NCBI GenBank assembly: GCA_023410715.1
Contig: JAEYPN010000015.1
Coordinates: 1 to 63,223 of the forward strand
Origin: Bacillota bacterium
GTDB lineage: Bacteria > Bacillota_I > Bacilli_A > Izemoplasmatales > UBA1188
Direction: 5' to 3'
DNA length: 63,223 bases
In this document: positions 44,257-53,900 of the stretch, in pieces
Layout: the number at the start of each line of letters is the position of its first letter
How positions within the stretch are numbered: the first letter of the stretch is position 1
Program-made: the position numbers and the translations under genes
Notes under the pieces: model-generated
Databases searched by the model: none
What the model saw: only the letters and a program-made list of their open reading frames with translations
Told to the model about the DNA's origin: nothing

Positions 44257-46260
44257 ATGAAAAAGAAATTTTGTATCTACATTTGCTTATTCCTTTTTAT
44301 TCTATCAGGATGTAGCAGTAAAATAAGTTCTAAGACAAGCATATCAAACACAAAAACGACAACCACAAAAAGTACTTCTTTAAGTTCCACACAAAATGAG
44401 GAAAACTTCATCTTTGATGAGCTTACTTATTTAAGTGGAGTTAGCAAGAGAAAAAAAGATTATGAAGATTTTGTAATGCGTAAATATGGCACGTTAAGTA
44501 AGTTTAATATGAGTTTTAGTTCTTATGGCAAAACAAAGATTGGCTTTGGCATTCTTGCAGTATTCTTTGGACTTTACGAGCAAACAAATGATCCTCAATA
44601 TCTAGAATTAGCTTTACAGTGTAGCGAATCATGTATAACTGCTTATGAGTACTGTGAAAATAATAAAAGTACTGATTGCTTCGGGGCCTATGAACTTAAT
44701 GCATTTTATGGTTTATTTAAAAAATATTTACCGGAAGATTTATTAAGTAGAACAGAATACTTAGTTAAAACTACTAAAGCTTATGCATATCCAAGTGTAA
44801 CTCCAAACCATGCTTTACTTACCGCAGTTGGTTGTTATCTTGCTAATCAATATTTTCCAAATGAAGTAGAAACTCTTTATTCTGGATATGTAAAGGCGAC
44901 AGAAACAGATCCAACTGGTAAAATTGCGCTTGAAAAATACATTCTTGATAAATATCCAGTTTTAGGCGTTTACGAAGCTAATTCCAACACATATTTTGAT
45001 TGTCACTTCATTCCACTACTTGTCTTTTCATATTTATGTGAAGATGAAGTGTTAGCAAAAAAAACATCATTAGTAATTGAAAATTCCATATTTACTTTAG
45101 CACCAATTTGGTTAAGTGGCCATATGGTTGTGGGTATGGAAAGAACTTATATGCCATATGGATCTCAGACTTATAATGGTCAAGTTGAATGTTTACTTTG
45201 GTATTACTTCGGTGATAGAGAATCATTTCCATATGACTCTGAACTTGAACATAATGAAGCGACATCAATTTGCCAAGCATTATATTTAGACTTCTTGCCA
45301 CACTGGATTTCTGTCATGATGGCAACAGATAGAAGTGAAGTATATACGCATAATGAACTTCATGCATTTATGAATGGTTCGGCTAGTTATTTTCAATTTA
45401 TGAAATCATATATGCATCAAGATTATGGTGTGTTTTCGGTTAAATATGATATTAGAGGTGGAGATTATATTAAGTTATTTGGGGATGCCTCAGACCATCC
45501 AAACAGATACGGAAATTACAGGTGTGTCATGAACTGGGGGGTCAGATGGAAATCAGAAGATGAACATTATTATTCAACTTTTTCCATTCAACATGTTATG
45601 CAAGTAGATAATGATCGCTCAATGCCATTTGGGACAAGCGCTTATGAACAAGTATATCAAGAAGATGGATCAGTTATTGGGATATTTAATGTTCCAGAAG
45701 GTTATTTATTCCCGCAACTTTTAATATATCAACCAGATAATTATAAAGCCATAATTGATGAATCTGCATATGGGAGAATGTATATACATTATGGGAATGT
45801 AATTATTGCTTATTCTTTATCAATTCCTTTTATTAATGATATTGAAGCAAACTGTAAAGTAAGAACAAATCCAATTACCAAAGCTTATTTTGTTTGTGAA
45901 GTAATTGATCCAGATGACTTAGATATGGAAGATAACACATATTTAGAACAACTTGAGTATGTTCAATCATTATGTGAAGGTAATTTTAGAAAGGTTAAAT
46001 ATGACTTTACTACAAATAAACCTAGTGTTGAATATACAAACATAAATAACAATGTTATGAAGCTTGTATTTTGTGGCAACAACACTTCCTCAGCAGAATA
46101 TCTAAATGGTGTATCACTTATAAATAATGATTATGATACGTGGAAAAGTCAAGAAAATCCTTGGACAGATACTTTATATGGTGAAAAAAATATCACCTAT
46201 AAATACAAAAATCATTCAATTACTTTTGATTTTAATAACCTACTAAGGGAGGAAGATTAA
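44257..46260 (+). CDS. Surface lipoprotein, second tandem paralog; putative alpha-toroid lyase/hydrolase
   Basis: Lipoprotein of 667 residues with lipobox LSGC (Cys19) and a Ser/Thr-rich linker to about 50. The helical part carries NHALLTAVGCYLANQYF with Asn184-His185, SNTYFDCH with Asn244-Thr245-Tyr246, and GMERTYMP with Arg296-Thr297-Tyr298, followed by LLWYYFGD. Tyr246 to Arg296 is 50 residues. A beta-sandwich follows (RMYIHYGNVIIAYSLSIPF near 510). It is much closer to the third paralog than to the first, for example in GNYR ... NWGVRW and AIIDESxxGR. It is probably an extracellular enzyme or glycan-binding protein. Catalysis is inferred only. Confidence 0.66.
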   Translation: MKKKFCIYICLFLFILSGCSSKISSKTSISNTKTTTTKSTSLSSTQNEENFIFDELTYLSGVSKRKKDYEDFVMRKYGTLSKFNMSFSSYGKTKIGFGILAVFFGLYEQTNDPQYLELALQCSESCITAYEYCENNKSTDCFGAYELNAFYGLFKKYLPEDLLSRTEYLVKTTKAYAYPSVTPNHALLTAVGCYLANQYFPNEVETLYSGYVKATETDPTGKIALEKYILDKYPVLGVYEANSNTYFDCHFIPLLVFSYLCEDEVLAKKTSLVIENSIFTLAPIWLSGHMVVGMERTYMPYGSQTYNGQVECLLWYYFGDRESFPYDSELEHNEATSICQALYLDFLPHWISVMMATDRSEVYTHNELHAFMNGSASYFQFMKSYMHQDYGVFSVKYDIRGGDYIKLFGDASDHPNRYGNYRCVMNWGVRWKSEDEHYYSTFSIQHVMQVDNDRSMPFGTSAYEQVYQEDGSVIGIFNVPEGYLFPQLLIYQPDNYKAIIDESAYGRMYIHYGNVIIAYSLSIPFINDIEANCKVRTNPITKAYFVCEVIDPDDLDMEDNTYLEQLEYVQSLCEGNFRKVKYDFTTNKPSVEYTNINNNVMKLVFCGNNTSSAEYLNGVSLINNDYDTWKSQENPWTDTLYGEKNITYKYKNHSITFDFNNLLREED

Positions 46261-48248
46261 TGAGAAATAAGTTATGTCTGTTCTTGCTTATTACAATGTT
46301 ATTTACAATTTTAGGAGGATGCGATATTAAAACAAATATAACAAATACAGCAAATAAAACTAGTACAAGTTCAAGAAGCGTGAATACGTCAACTAAAAAA
46401 ACATCTACAACTACTGGTACAACAAGTGAACCTATTGATAGTTTTGATAAGGTAGCATATGAAAAAGGCATTGAAGAGCGCGGAGAATTTTTACTTAATT
46501 ATATCATAAGTAGTAAAGGCAATGATTATTCTTCAAAATATGGCTTTGGTATTGCGGCTCTTTACATAAAACTTTATGAGGAATCTGGTGAAGAAGCATA
46601 CCTTAAAAAGGGATTAGAAAACATGAATAAATGTTTAACTAATTATGAAACAAGTGGTAACTGCTTTGGAGTATTTCAACTAAACTTTGCTTATGGGTTG
46701 TTTAATAAATATCTTAGTGGAGATTTAAGAGATCGATTCGAAAAGATTATTAAAACAACAAAAGAATACTCAACAAAACCAGACACACCTAATCATACAT
46801 TAATGAGTGCTGTGGCATGTTACCTAGCTAATCAGTATTTTCCTAATGAAATTGTTAACAAATATTACGGATACTTACAACCAGAAAACGATGATCCAAC
46901 TGCTTCTAAAGCCATTGATTATGTTTTGGATATTTACCCAGTTTACGGAGTTGTAGAGTTTAATTCTGACACATATTTTGTTTGTCATTACTTACCACTT
47001 TTAGCTTTAGCAATGTGTGCCACTGATTCAGTTGTTAAACAAAAGGCTCTTATGAATTTGGAAAATGCCTTATTTACACTAGCCCCAATTTATTTATCAG
47101 GACATATGGTAGTAGCTAGCGAAAGAACCTATACACCAATTGCATCACAGAATATGGGTGGACAAACTAACAACTTACTTTGGTATTACTTTGGCGGTGT
47201 ACAAACAGAATATCCAACAAAATCAGAATTAAATTATGCTGAAGGATACAATCTTGGTTTTGCTATATATAGCGATTTTATCCCAAATTGGATATCAGCT
47301 GCTATTGCTAGTGATAGAAGCGAAGATTATATACATCAGGAATTGCACACCTATAATGGTAAAAAAGGTGGAGAAACTTATTATATGAGTTACATGCAAT
47401 CTTATATTAGTGATGACTATGGTATCTTCTCATCAAGAATAAAAATACGTGGAGCTGATTATTTAAGAGCATATGGTGATCATTCCGATTTTGATAACAG
47501 ATACGGGAATTATAGACAGCAATTTAACTGGGGTGTTAGGTGGATTACTGATAATCCAAGCGATTTGTCTACTTTCTCAATTCAACATGTTAATTACATT
47601 GATACAGACAGAAGTTTAAAATATGGTAGCAGTTGTTACTCGCAAGTGTTCCAATATAATAAATCTGTAATTGGTGTTTTTGATATTCCAAGCGATTATA
47701 AATACCCAAGTATTTTAATCTATGAACCAGATAACTACCTTGCTATTATTGATGAATCATATGAAGGTAGACTGTTCTTGCATTATGGAAATGTCATCAT
47801 AGCTTTTAGACTGTCGATGCCATTTGTAAATAAGATTGATGAATACTCAAAGGTTAGAACAGAACCTATGACTAAGGGATGGTTTGTTTGTGAGATAATT
47901 GACCCAGCATCATTAGACATGGATGATGAGGAGCCAATTGATCAACTTAATTATGTTTCATCGATGCTATATAAAAACTTTAGAGATGTTTCTTATGATT
48001 ATTCAGGAAAAACAAAAGTAACCTATAAATCAATTGATGGAACGGTTATGTCAATGCAGTTTGGTGGTAATGAGCAAGATACAAATGATTCATTAAATGG
48101 GGTAATTCAAAATTTTGATTATACTACATATCCATCACAAAAAAATCCTTGGACTAATACGGCATATGGTTCGAAGGTAATTACTTATAACTATCAAGGT
48201 CATTCATATACCTTTGATTTTAATAAATTAGAAACAATAGAAAAATAA
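46260..48248 (+). CDS. Surface lipoprotein, third tandem paralog; putative alpha-toroid lyase/hydrolase
   Basis: Lipoprotein of 662 residues with lipobox LGGC (Cys21) and a long Thr/Ser linker to about 60. It shares PNHTLMSAVACYLANQYF, NSDTYFVCHYLPLLAL and ASERTYTP with the other copies, and the Tyr-to-Arg distance is again 50. The third motif is followed by LLWYYFGG. The C-terminal sandwich has LFLHYGNVIIAFRLSMPF. Its ATG overlaps the stop of the second copy (TAATG), so the two are translated together. The tight array suggests duplication followed by divergence, perhaps for different linkages of one polymer. Confidence 0.66.
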   Translation: MRNKLCLFLLITMLFTILGGCDIKTNITNTANKTSTSSRSVNTSTKKTSTTTGTTSEPIDSFDKVAYEKGIEERGEFLLNYIISSKGNDYSSKYGFGIAALYIKLYEESGEEAYLKKGLENMNKCLTNYETSGNCFGVFQLNFAYGLFNKYLSGDLRDRFEKIIKTTKEYSTKPDTPNHTLMSAVACYLANQYFPNEIVNKYYGYLQPENDDPTASKAIDYVLDIYPVYGVVEFNSDTYFVCHYLPLLALAMCATDSVVKQKALMNLENALFTLAPIYLSGHMVVASERTYTPIASQNMGGQTNNLLWYYFGGVQTEYPTKSELNYAEGYNLGFAIYSDFIPNWISAAIASDRSEDYIHQELHTYNGKKGGETYYMSYMQSYISDDYGIFSSRIKIRGADYLRAYGDHSDFDNRYGNYRQQFNWGVRWITDNPSDLSTFSIQHVNYIDTDRSLKYGSSCYSQVFQYNKSVIGVFDIPSDYKYPSILIYEPDNYLAIIDESYEGRLFLHYGNVIIAFRLSMPFVNKIDEYSKVRTEPMTKGWFVCEIIDPASLDMDDEEPIDQLNYVSSMLYKNFRDVSYDYSGKTKVTYKSIDGTVMSMQFGGNEQDTNDSLNGVIQNFDYTTYPSQKNPWTNTAYGSKVITYNYQGHSYTFDFNKLETIEK

Positions 48249-48264
48249 AAACGAGGAGGAAAAT

Positions 48265-49836
48265 ATGAAAAAGTTTATTGTTGTTGTTTTAACGATACTA
48301 GCAATTTTTACAATCGCTGGATGTAATAGTAAGCAAACTACATCCAAGACTAGTACAAAAAGTACTGTTACTAGTTCAACTAAATCAAGTTCATCTTCTA
48401 CTACTGAAGATAATAAGGTCGAAGCATTTGATTTAAAAGGTGCAGAAGTCAAAATTTATACTAAACGGGCTCAAGACTATGACTATGCATACGCAAATCC
48501 ACTTGACCCTACTAAAATTAGAAATAATGATGAAGATACAGCATATTGGTCAGTTGTTGAAAAAGTAACCAAATACATTGAAAATAAATACAACTGTAAA
48601 ATTAAATGGGTTGATGATGCAACAGTAAGGACAGAAACAAATGCTTGGAGTCACTTACAAAATCAGTATGCATCAGGAAACATGTATGACATCGTAGAAA
48701 TTACTGGTGAGGAATTTCCTTACATGTATTCAAATGGTATGGTTCAAGAGCTAAAAGAGGACGTATTATCTAAAGAAGCAAAAGAGTTATTTTGGGGCGG
48801 AGAAGATGGATTCCAATATTCAGCCTATGTGCATCTTGATAAAAAATGGGGTGTTGGCTGTTCAAATACTATTTGGGACATTCAAAACTCAACGACAATT
48901 TCCACTCCACTCCCTGTACTTTTCTATAATGTTGATATGCTTAAAGAAGCAGGGATTGAAAAAATGCCAAATGAATATTGGAAAGAAGGAACATGGAGTT
49001 GGGATGTTTTTGAAGAAATGTGTACAACATTACTAAATAACGTATCAACTTTAAAAGGCGCGGTAACTGACCATTTTTATAGTGGTGGTATCATGAATTT
49101 ACTTGGAGCAAATGGTACATACATTTTTGATGACTATGGAAATATGGGATTCTATTCAGAAGCTTCTCAAGAAGTATACAAGAGATTTAATTCATGGTAT
49201 GATAAAAAAATTGAGAAAAACTTAGAATATAATGGTGGTTCAACTGTTGTTTCTTGGTGGAGTCAAAAAGATTTTAGTAACTTAGAAGTTGCTTTCTCAA
49301 CAAACATTCTTGCTAGATGTCAAACTTATTGGCAAGATGTTAACTACTCTGTTGTTCCATATCCTTTTGGCCCAAATGCAGCTTTAGCAAGCGATCCAAC
49401 AAAAATAAACGAAGATAAATATAAAGTTAACGTTTATACAACAGGTTATTTCTGGACTGTACCAAAAGGCAAAGATGTAAGATTATATCAATTATTAGCA
49501 GAATTTTATGGCGGTATGAAAGAATACTATACAAATGCTGATGATATTGATGCTACAATTGAAGACATCCATTTACAACTATTCGCATTTGATGATGAAA
49601 ATTCCTTAGAAGTAATGAAATATGTACAAGAGAACATGACATTCTCAATTATTATGTCAGCAGTTCCAAGCGGTATTTTCCGTCAAGCCATTCGCGAACA
49701 TTATACAAAAACATCACCATATTATGGAAATATGTGGGGATATATGCAATCAAGACAAAAAGAACTAGCCCCTGAAAATCCTAATAACTTCTGGAAGAGC
49801 ATTTTTGGGGATCCTGGTATTGTTGCTCAATCATAA
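48265..49836 (+). CDS. Extracellular sugar-binding lipoprotein (third binding protein)
   Basis: Lipoprotein of 523 residues with signal peptide ending TIAGC (Cys20) and a Thr/Ser-rich linker to about 48. The mature part is of the family-1 solute-binding type: SGNMYDIVEITGEEFPYMYS, LPVLFYNVDMLKEAGI, GTWSWDVFEEMCTTLL and the late WKSIFGDPG. The SD AGGAGG is strong. Coming after the third permease pair and the three paralogous lipoproteins, it is the best candidate receptor for that permease pair. The ligand is probably an oligosaccharide. Confidence 0.82.
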   Translation: MKKFIVVVLTILAIFTIAGCNSKQTTSKTSTKSTVTSSTKSSSSSTTEDNKVEAFDLKGAEVKIYTKRAQDYDYAYANPLDPTKIRNNDEDTAYWSVVEKVTKYIENKYNCKIKWVDDATVRTETNAWSHLQNQYASGNMYDIVEITGEEFPYMYSNGMVQELKEDVLSKEAKELFWGGEDGFQYSAYVHLDKKWGVGCSNTIWDIQNSTTISTPLPVLFYNVDMLKEAGIEKMPNEYWKEGTWSWDVFEEMCTTLLNNVSTLKGAVTDHFYSGGIMNLLGANGTYIFDDYGNMGFYSEASQEVYKRFNSWYDKKIEKNLEYNGGSTVVSWWSQKDFSNLEVAFSTNILARCQTYWQDVNYSVVPYPFGPNAALASDPTKINEDKYKVNVYTTGYFWTVPKGKDVRLYQLLAEFYGGMKEYYTNADDIDATIEDIHLQLFAFDDENSLEVMKYVQENMTFSIIMSAVPSGIFRQAIREHYTKTSPYYGNMWGYMQSRQKELAPENPNNFWKSIFGDPGIVAQS

Positions 49837-49857
49837 TTAAAGTTTGGAAGTAAAAAA

Positions 49858-50922
49858 ATGAATTATATACACGAAAAATTAGATTTACTAGGCTCAACAT
49901 TTAAAACAGTTTTAGAATCTTTTAAAGAAGATTATGAAGAAAAAATTAACAGTCAAATTACAGTTAGAACATTTGATTGGTTTCAAGGAGTAGGCTTATA
50001 TGGCTTTTATAAGCTTTATAAACTTACTAATCAAAAAAAATATTTAAATATTTTAATTGATTATTACGAGAAACAGATTTCGTATGGTTTGCCACCAATT
50101 ACGGTAAATTCAACAGCGCCCTTATTAACACTAACATTTTTAAATCAAGAATTAAAAAATCCAAAGTATGATGAAATAATTTTAGACTGGGCGGACAGGT
50201 TATATAATGATTTACCTAGAGCGATTAATGGCGCATTTAATCATGTGACAAGTGAATTAGAAAACGAAAATCAATTATGGGATGATACTCTAATGATGAC
50301 CGTTTTATTCCTTGCAAAAGTTGGTATTGTCTATAAAAAAGATGAGTATGTAGAAGATGCAATCTATCAATTTTTAGAACATTCAAAATACTTAGTTGAT
50401 ACATCAACTGATCTTTGGTTTCATGGCTTTAATGTTGCAGAAAGACATCACTATGGCGGTGTACTTTGGGGAAGAGGAAATTCATGGATTACAATTTTCA
50501 TTCCTGAATTTTTAGAAATTTTAGGAGAATATTACTTGATGCCTTCAATAAAACGTTACATTATTCAAATGCTAAATAATCAAATTAAAGCCCTAGCTAA
50601 ATATCAAGATGAAGCAGGAATGTGGCATACAGTAATTGATGATGTATCATCATATTTAGAATCAAGCGCGACAGCCGGTTTCTCATATGGTATCTTAAAA
50701 TCTGTAAGAAAAGGATTTATTGATAAAGAATATGAAACAATTGGCTTAAAAGGTTTAGAAAAAGTTATTGAAAATATTAATGATCAAGGGATATTAGAAA
50801 ATGTAAGTGGCGGTACAAGAATGGGAATGTCAAAAGATTTTTATAAAGACATTCCGATAAAAGAAGAACCATTTGGTCAAGCTATGGCAATGCTAGCTCT
50901 AATTGAGGGCTTATTACATTAA
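49858..50922 (+). CDS. Unsaturated glucuronyl/rhamnogalacturonyl hydrolase, GH105 (YteR-like)
   Basis: Predicted cytoplasmic enzyme of 354 residues without signal peptide. It is an (alpha/alpha)6 barrel with the GH88/GH105 landmarks: TFDWFQGVGLYG near residue 38, QLWDDTLMM near 140 where the catalytic Asp lies, HHYGGVLWGRGNSW near 200 and SSATAGFSYG near 275. The enzyme hydrates and releases the unsaturated uronate left at the non-reducing end after lyase action. The free product rearranges to 5-keto-4-deoxyuronate, which KduI (63093) and the KdgK-type kinase (59597) can use. It is the clearest evidence that the substrate of this locus contains uronic acid. Confidence 0.88.
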   Translation: MNYIHEKLDLLGSTFKTVLESFKEDYEEKINSQITVRTFDWFQGVGLYGFYKLYKLTNQKKYLNILIDYYEKQISYGLPPITVNSTAPLLTLTFLNQELKNPKYDEIILDWADRLYNDLPRAINGAFNHVTSELENENQLWDDTLMMTVLFLAKVGIVYKKDEYVEDAIYQFLEHSKYLVDTSTDLWFHGFNVAERHHYGGVLWGRGNSWITIFIPEFLEILGEYYLMPSIKRYIIQMLNNQIKALAKYQDEAGMWHTVIDDVSSYLESSATAGFSYGILKSVRKGFIDKEYETIGLKGLEKVIENINDQGILENVSGGTRMGMSKDFYKDIPIKEEPFGQAMAMLALIEGLLH

Positions 50923-50954
50923 ATACAGAAATAAAAAAGTTAGAAGGAGAAGAA

Positions 50955-53900
50955 ATGAAAAAATTAAAGTTTAGTTTTATTGTATTATTATTTTTATTTG
51001 CACTTTGCGGATGCAAAGCAACAAAACCAACTTCTAGTAAAACTACTACAAGTAAAACAACCGTAAGTCAAACAACAAAGTCGACAAACGGATCAGTAAC
51101 AACAACTTTAAATTATGATGCAATCTTACTTGCAGCCAAACAGGACAAAAAAGCTGTAAAAATTACTGGTGTTGCTGATACAGTTAATAAAGATTTTCAG
51201 GTTGTTGACTCAATCAGTTATACTTACGAAGGTCAAACTTATACTATTGCATTATCTTGGAAATCAAGTAATACAAATGTTATAAGCTTTGATGGTTTAA
51301 ATGCTACAGTCACTCGGCCTACTGATGGAGATATTGTTGTTGTAGTAACATGTACTTTATCATTAAATGGACACCAAATTGATAAAGAATTTGAACTAAA
51401 CGTATATAAAGCTGAAAAGACAACTGCTGAGATTATTGCTGAAGCTAAGGATGAACTTGACAATATCATAGCAGAGCTAAATCCAACTAATGTTACAAAC
51501 AGTGTTACTCTTCCATCAATTGCAGGTCTAGCACTTGTTACTTGGACATCAAAAGATTTAAATACAATGTCTTCAACTGGAGATGTTTATCGTCCAAGAT
51601 ATGGCGAAGGCGACAAACAAGTTGTTTTATTAGCTAAAATTACAAGTGGCGCTGATTCACAAGAATTTGAATACACATTTACTATTAAAGAATTAGAACG
51701 CCCTGCTGATAGTGAATTACCAGATTTAATATTAAGTTATATTGAATTTGCTAATACAAAAGGAATTACTGAAAATATTACTCTTCCTACTGTTGGTAAA
51801 TTTGATTCAGTAATTAATTGGGTATCATCAAATGAAGCAGTTATATCTTCAACTGGTGTTGTAACTCAACCAAAAGCATCAATGGGTAGTGATTTAACAG
51901 TATTATTGACAGCTAATGTTAAAATAGGCGATTATGAAGCTACAAAGAAATTCATATTCACAGTTCCTGAATTAGAGCCAGTAAACAATCAAGAAAAAGC
52001 AATGGTTGCTTTTAATAAGTTAAAACTAAACTACACTGTTGTTGCAAAAAATGAATTAATATTGCCTGCTTCTAGCGACTATAATTCTACAATTTCATAT
52101 GAATCATTATCAGATCGTGTTATTGTTGATGGTACAAAATTAACATTTGACAAAGATTATCAAGATACTCCTGTTTATTTAAATGCTAAAATTACAATTG
52201 ATAATGAAGAAATAATTATTAAGTTTGGATTTATCTTAAAAGCAGATAACAAAGGAAACGGAACTGTTGAAAATCCATATGTAATTGAAAGCATTGAAGA
52301 TTTCTTAAAGATTGGTAAAGAATGGCCACTTAATGGAAATTATGTATTATATGATGACTTAGACTTTACTGGTATTAATTATACACCAATAGGAACCAAG
52401 GAAAATAAATTTACTGGTTCATTAAATGGTTATGGACATACACTATCAAATCTTACAATTAAATATGATGCACCAGCTGAAAAGAATGGTCAAAAAGCTG
52501 AAGAATCATATTTAGGATTATTTGGTTATACTCACGGTGCACAAATTGAAAATCTAATTATTAGAAACTTTGATATTAAGGGTGATACATTTGTATCGGC
52601 ATTTGTCGGTTTTGCAGAAAGTGGTATATATCGTAATATATTTATCTACGATTCAAATGTTGAAGGTACACGTAATAGCGATAATAATGATGCTGCAGAC
52701 ACACAAGTTGGTGCATTATTTGGCTCTGCAACTTCAGCAGCCTATGAAGAAGTTGAACTTAAAGAACGTGCTAATTTATTAATTGATGGTGCTTCTTTAA
52801 ATAATGTAATTGTAAAAGGAGCAGCGCATGTTGGTCTTGTAGCTGGATGCTTCAGAAATGTTTATACTTGGCCATCTGCAACAGATGCTCAAGCAATTGA
52901 AATTGCTTTAAATACATATAATGCTGTAATGAAAAATGTATATGCAAACGGTACAGTTTATGGTGTTCGTTATAGCGGTGCAATTATTGGTTCTGGTACT
53001 GGATGGTTTGAAAACATTGTTTCAGATGTAAAGATGATGCGTCATGAAAATCCAGACTCTAAAGGAATTAACTCAACAGGTGGATTTGCAGGTGGTTTAG
53101 CTTATTCAAATGCATCTCAACCAACAGATCATGTTACTTTAAAGAATGTTATTATTGCGACAGACTTTACTAACATTAAAGAAAATCCTACTGGACGTGC
53201 AGGTATATTATGTGGCATTTATAATGGCGATGTTAAGAACCTACATTTAATCAACACATATCAAGCACAACCAGTTTATAACAAAAATGGTTCTGCAGAT
53301 AATCCTACTGCCTTTAGTGCTGTAGAAACTTTAGAAGAAAACTTAAAGAGCATTATTTGGGTTTCATCTAAGATGACGACAATGGATTTAATTGAAAGAT
53401 GGTCAATGGTAGAAGGAGAACTTCCAAAACTTGTATTTGATAAAAATGTTGGACTTGAAACATATGCCGTTGAATATTTATTAAATGTTCCAGAAGAAGC
53501 AACTGAAAACATTAATTTAGTTAAAGAAACATTCATTAATGGTGTTGTTGTAACTTGGACATCTAATAAACCTGAATATATTAGTGACAATGGTGTTGTT
53601 AATAAACCAGCATACTTTAGTGGTGATGCGTTAGTAACATTAACTGCTACTTATACAACAGATGGACAAACTAGAAATAAAGAATTTACAGTTTTAGTTA
53701 AAGAAACATTACCAACAAAAGAAGAAAAATTTGAAACAATTAATCGTGAAATTAAAGCTTCTTTAGGTTCACTTGAAGCAGTGACAAAAAACTTAGTATT
53801 ATTAACAGCATCAGAAACATTTAATGCTACAGTTGAATGGTTAACAAATAATGAAGCAGTAGTTTCAAGTAATGGTATTGTAACACGTCCTGAATATGGG

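Noticed and set aside
44257..48248. Tandem lipoprotein genes as an assembly duplication
   Set aside because: The copies differ throughout at protein level, have different linkers and gaps, and share only family motifs, so they are real paralogs.
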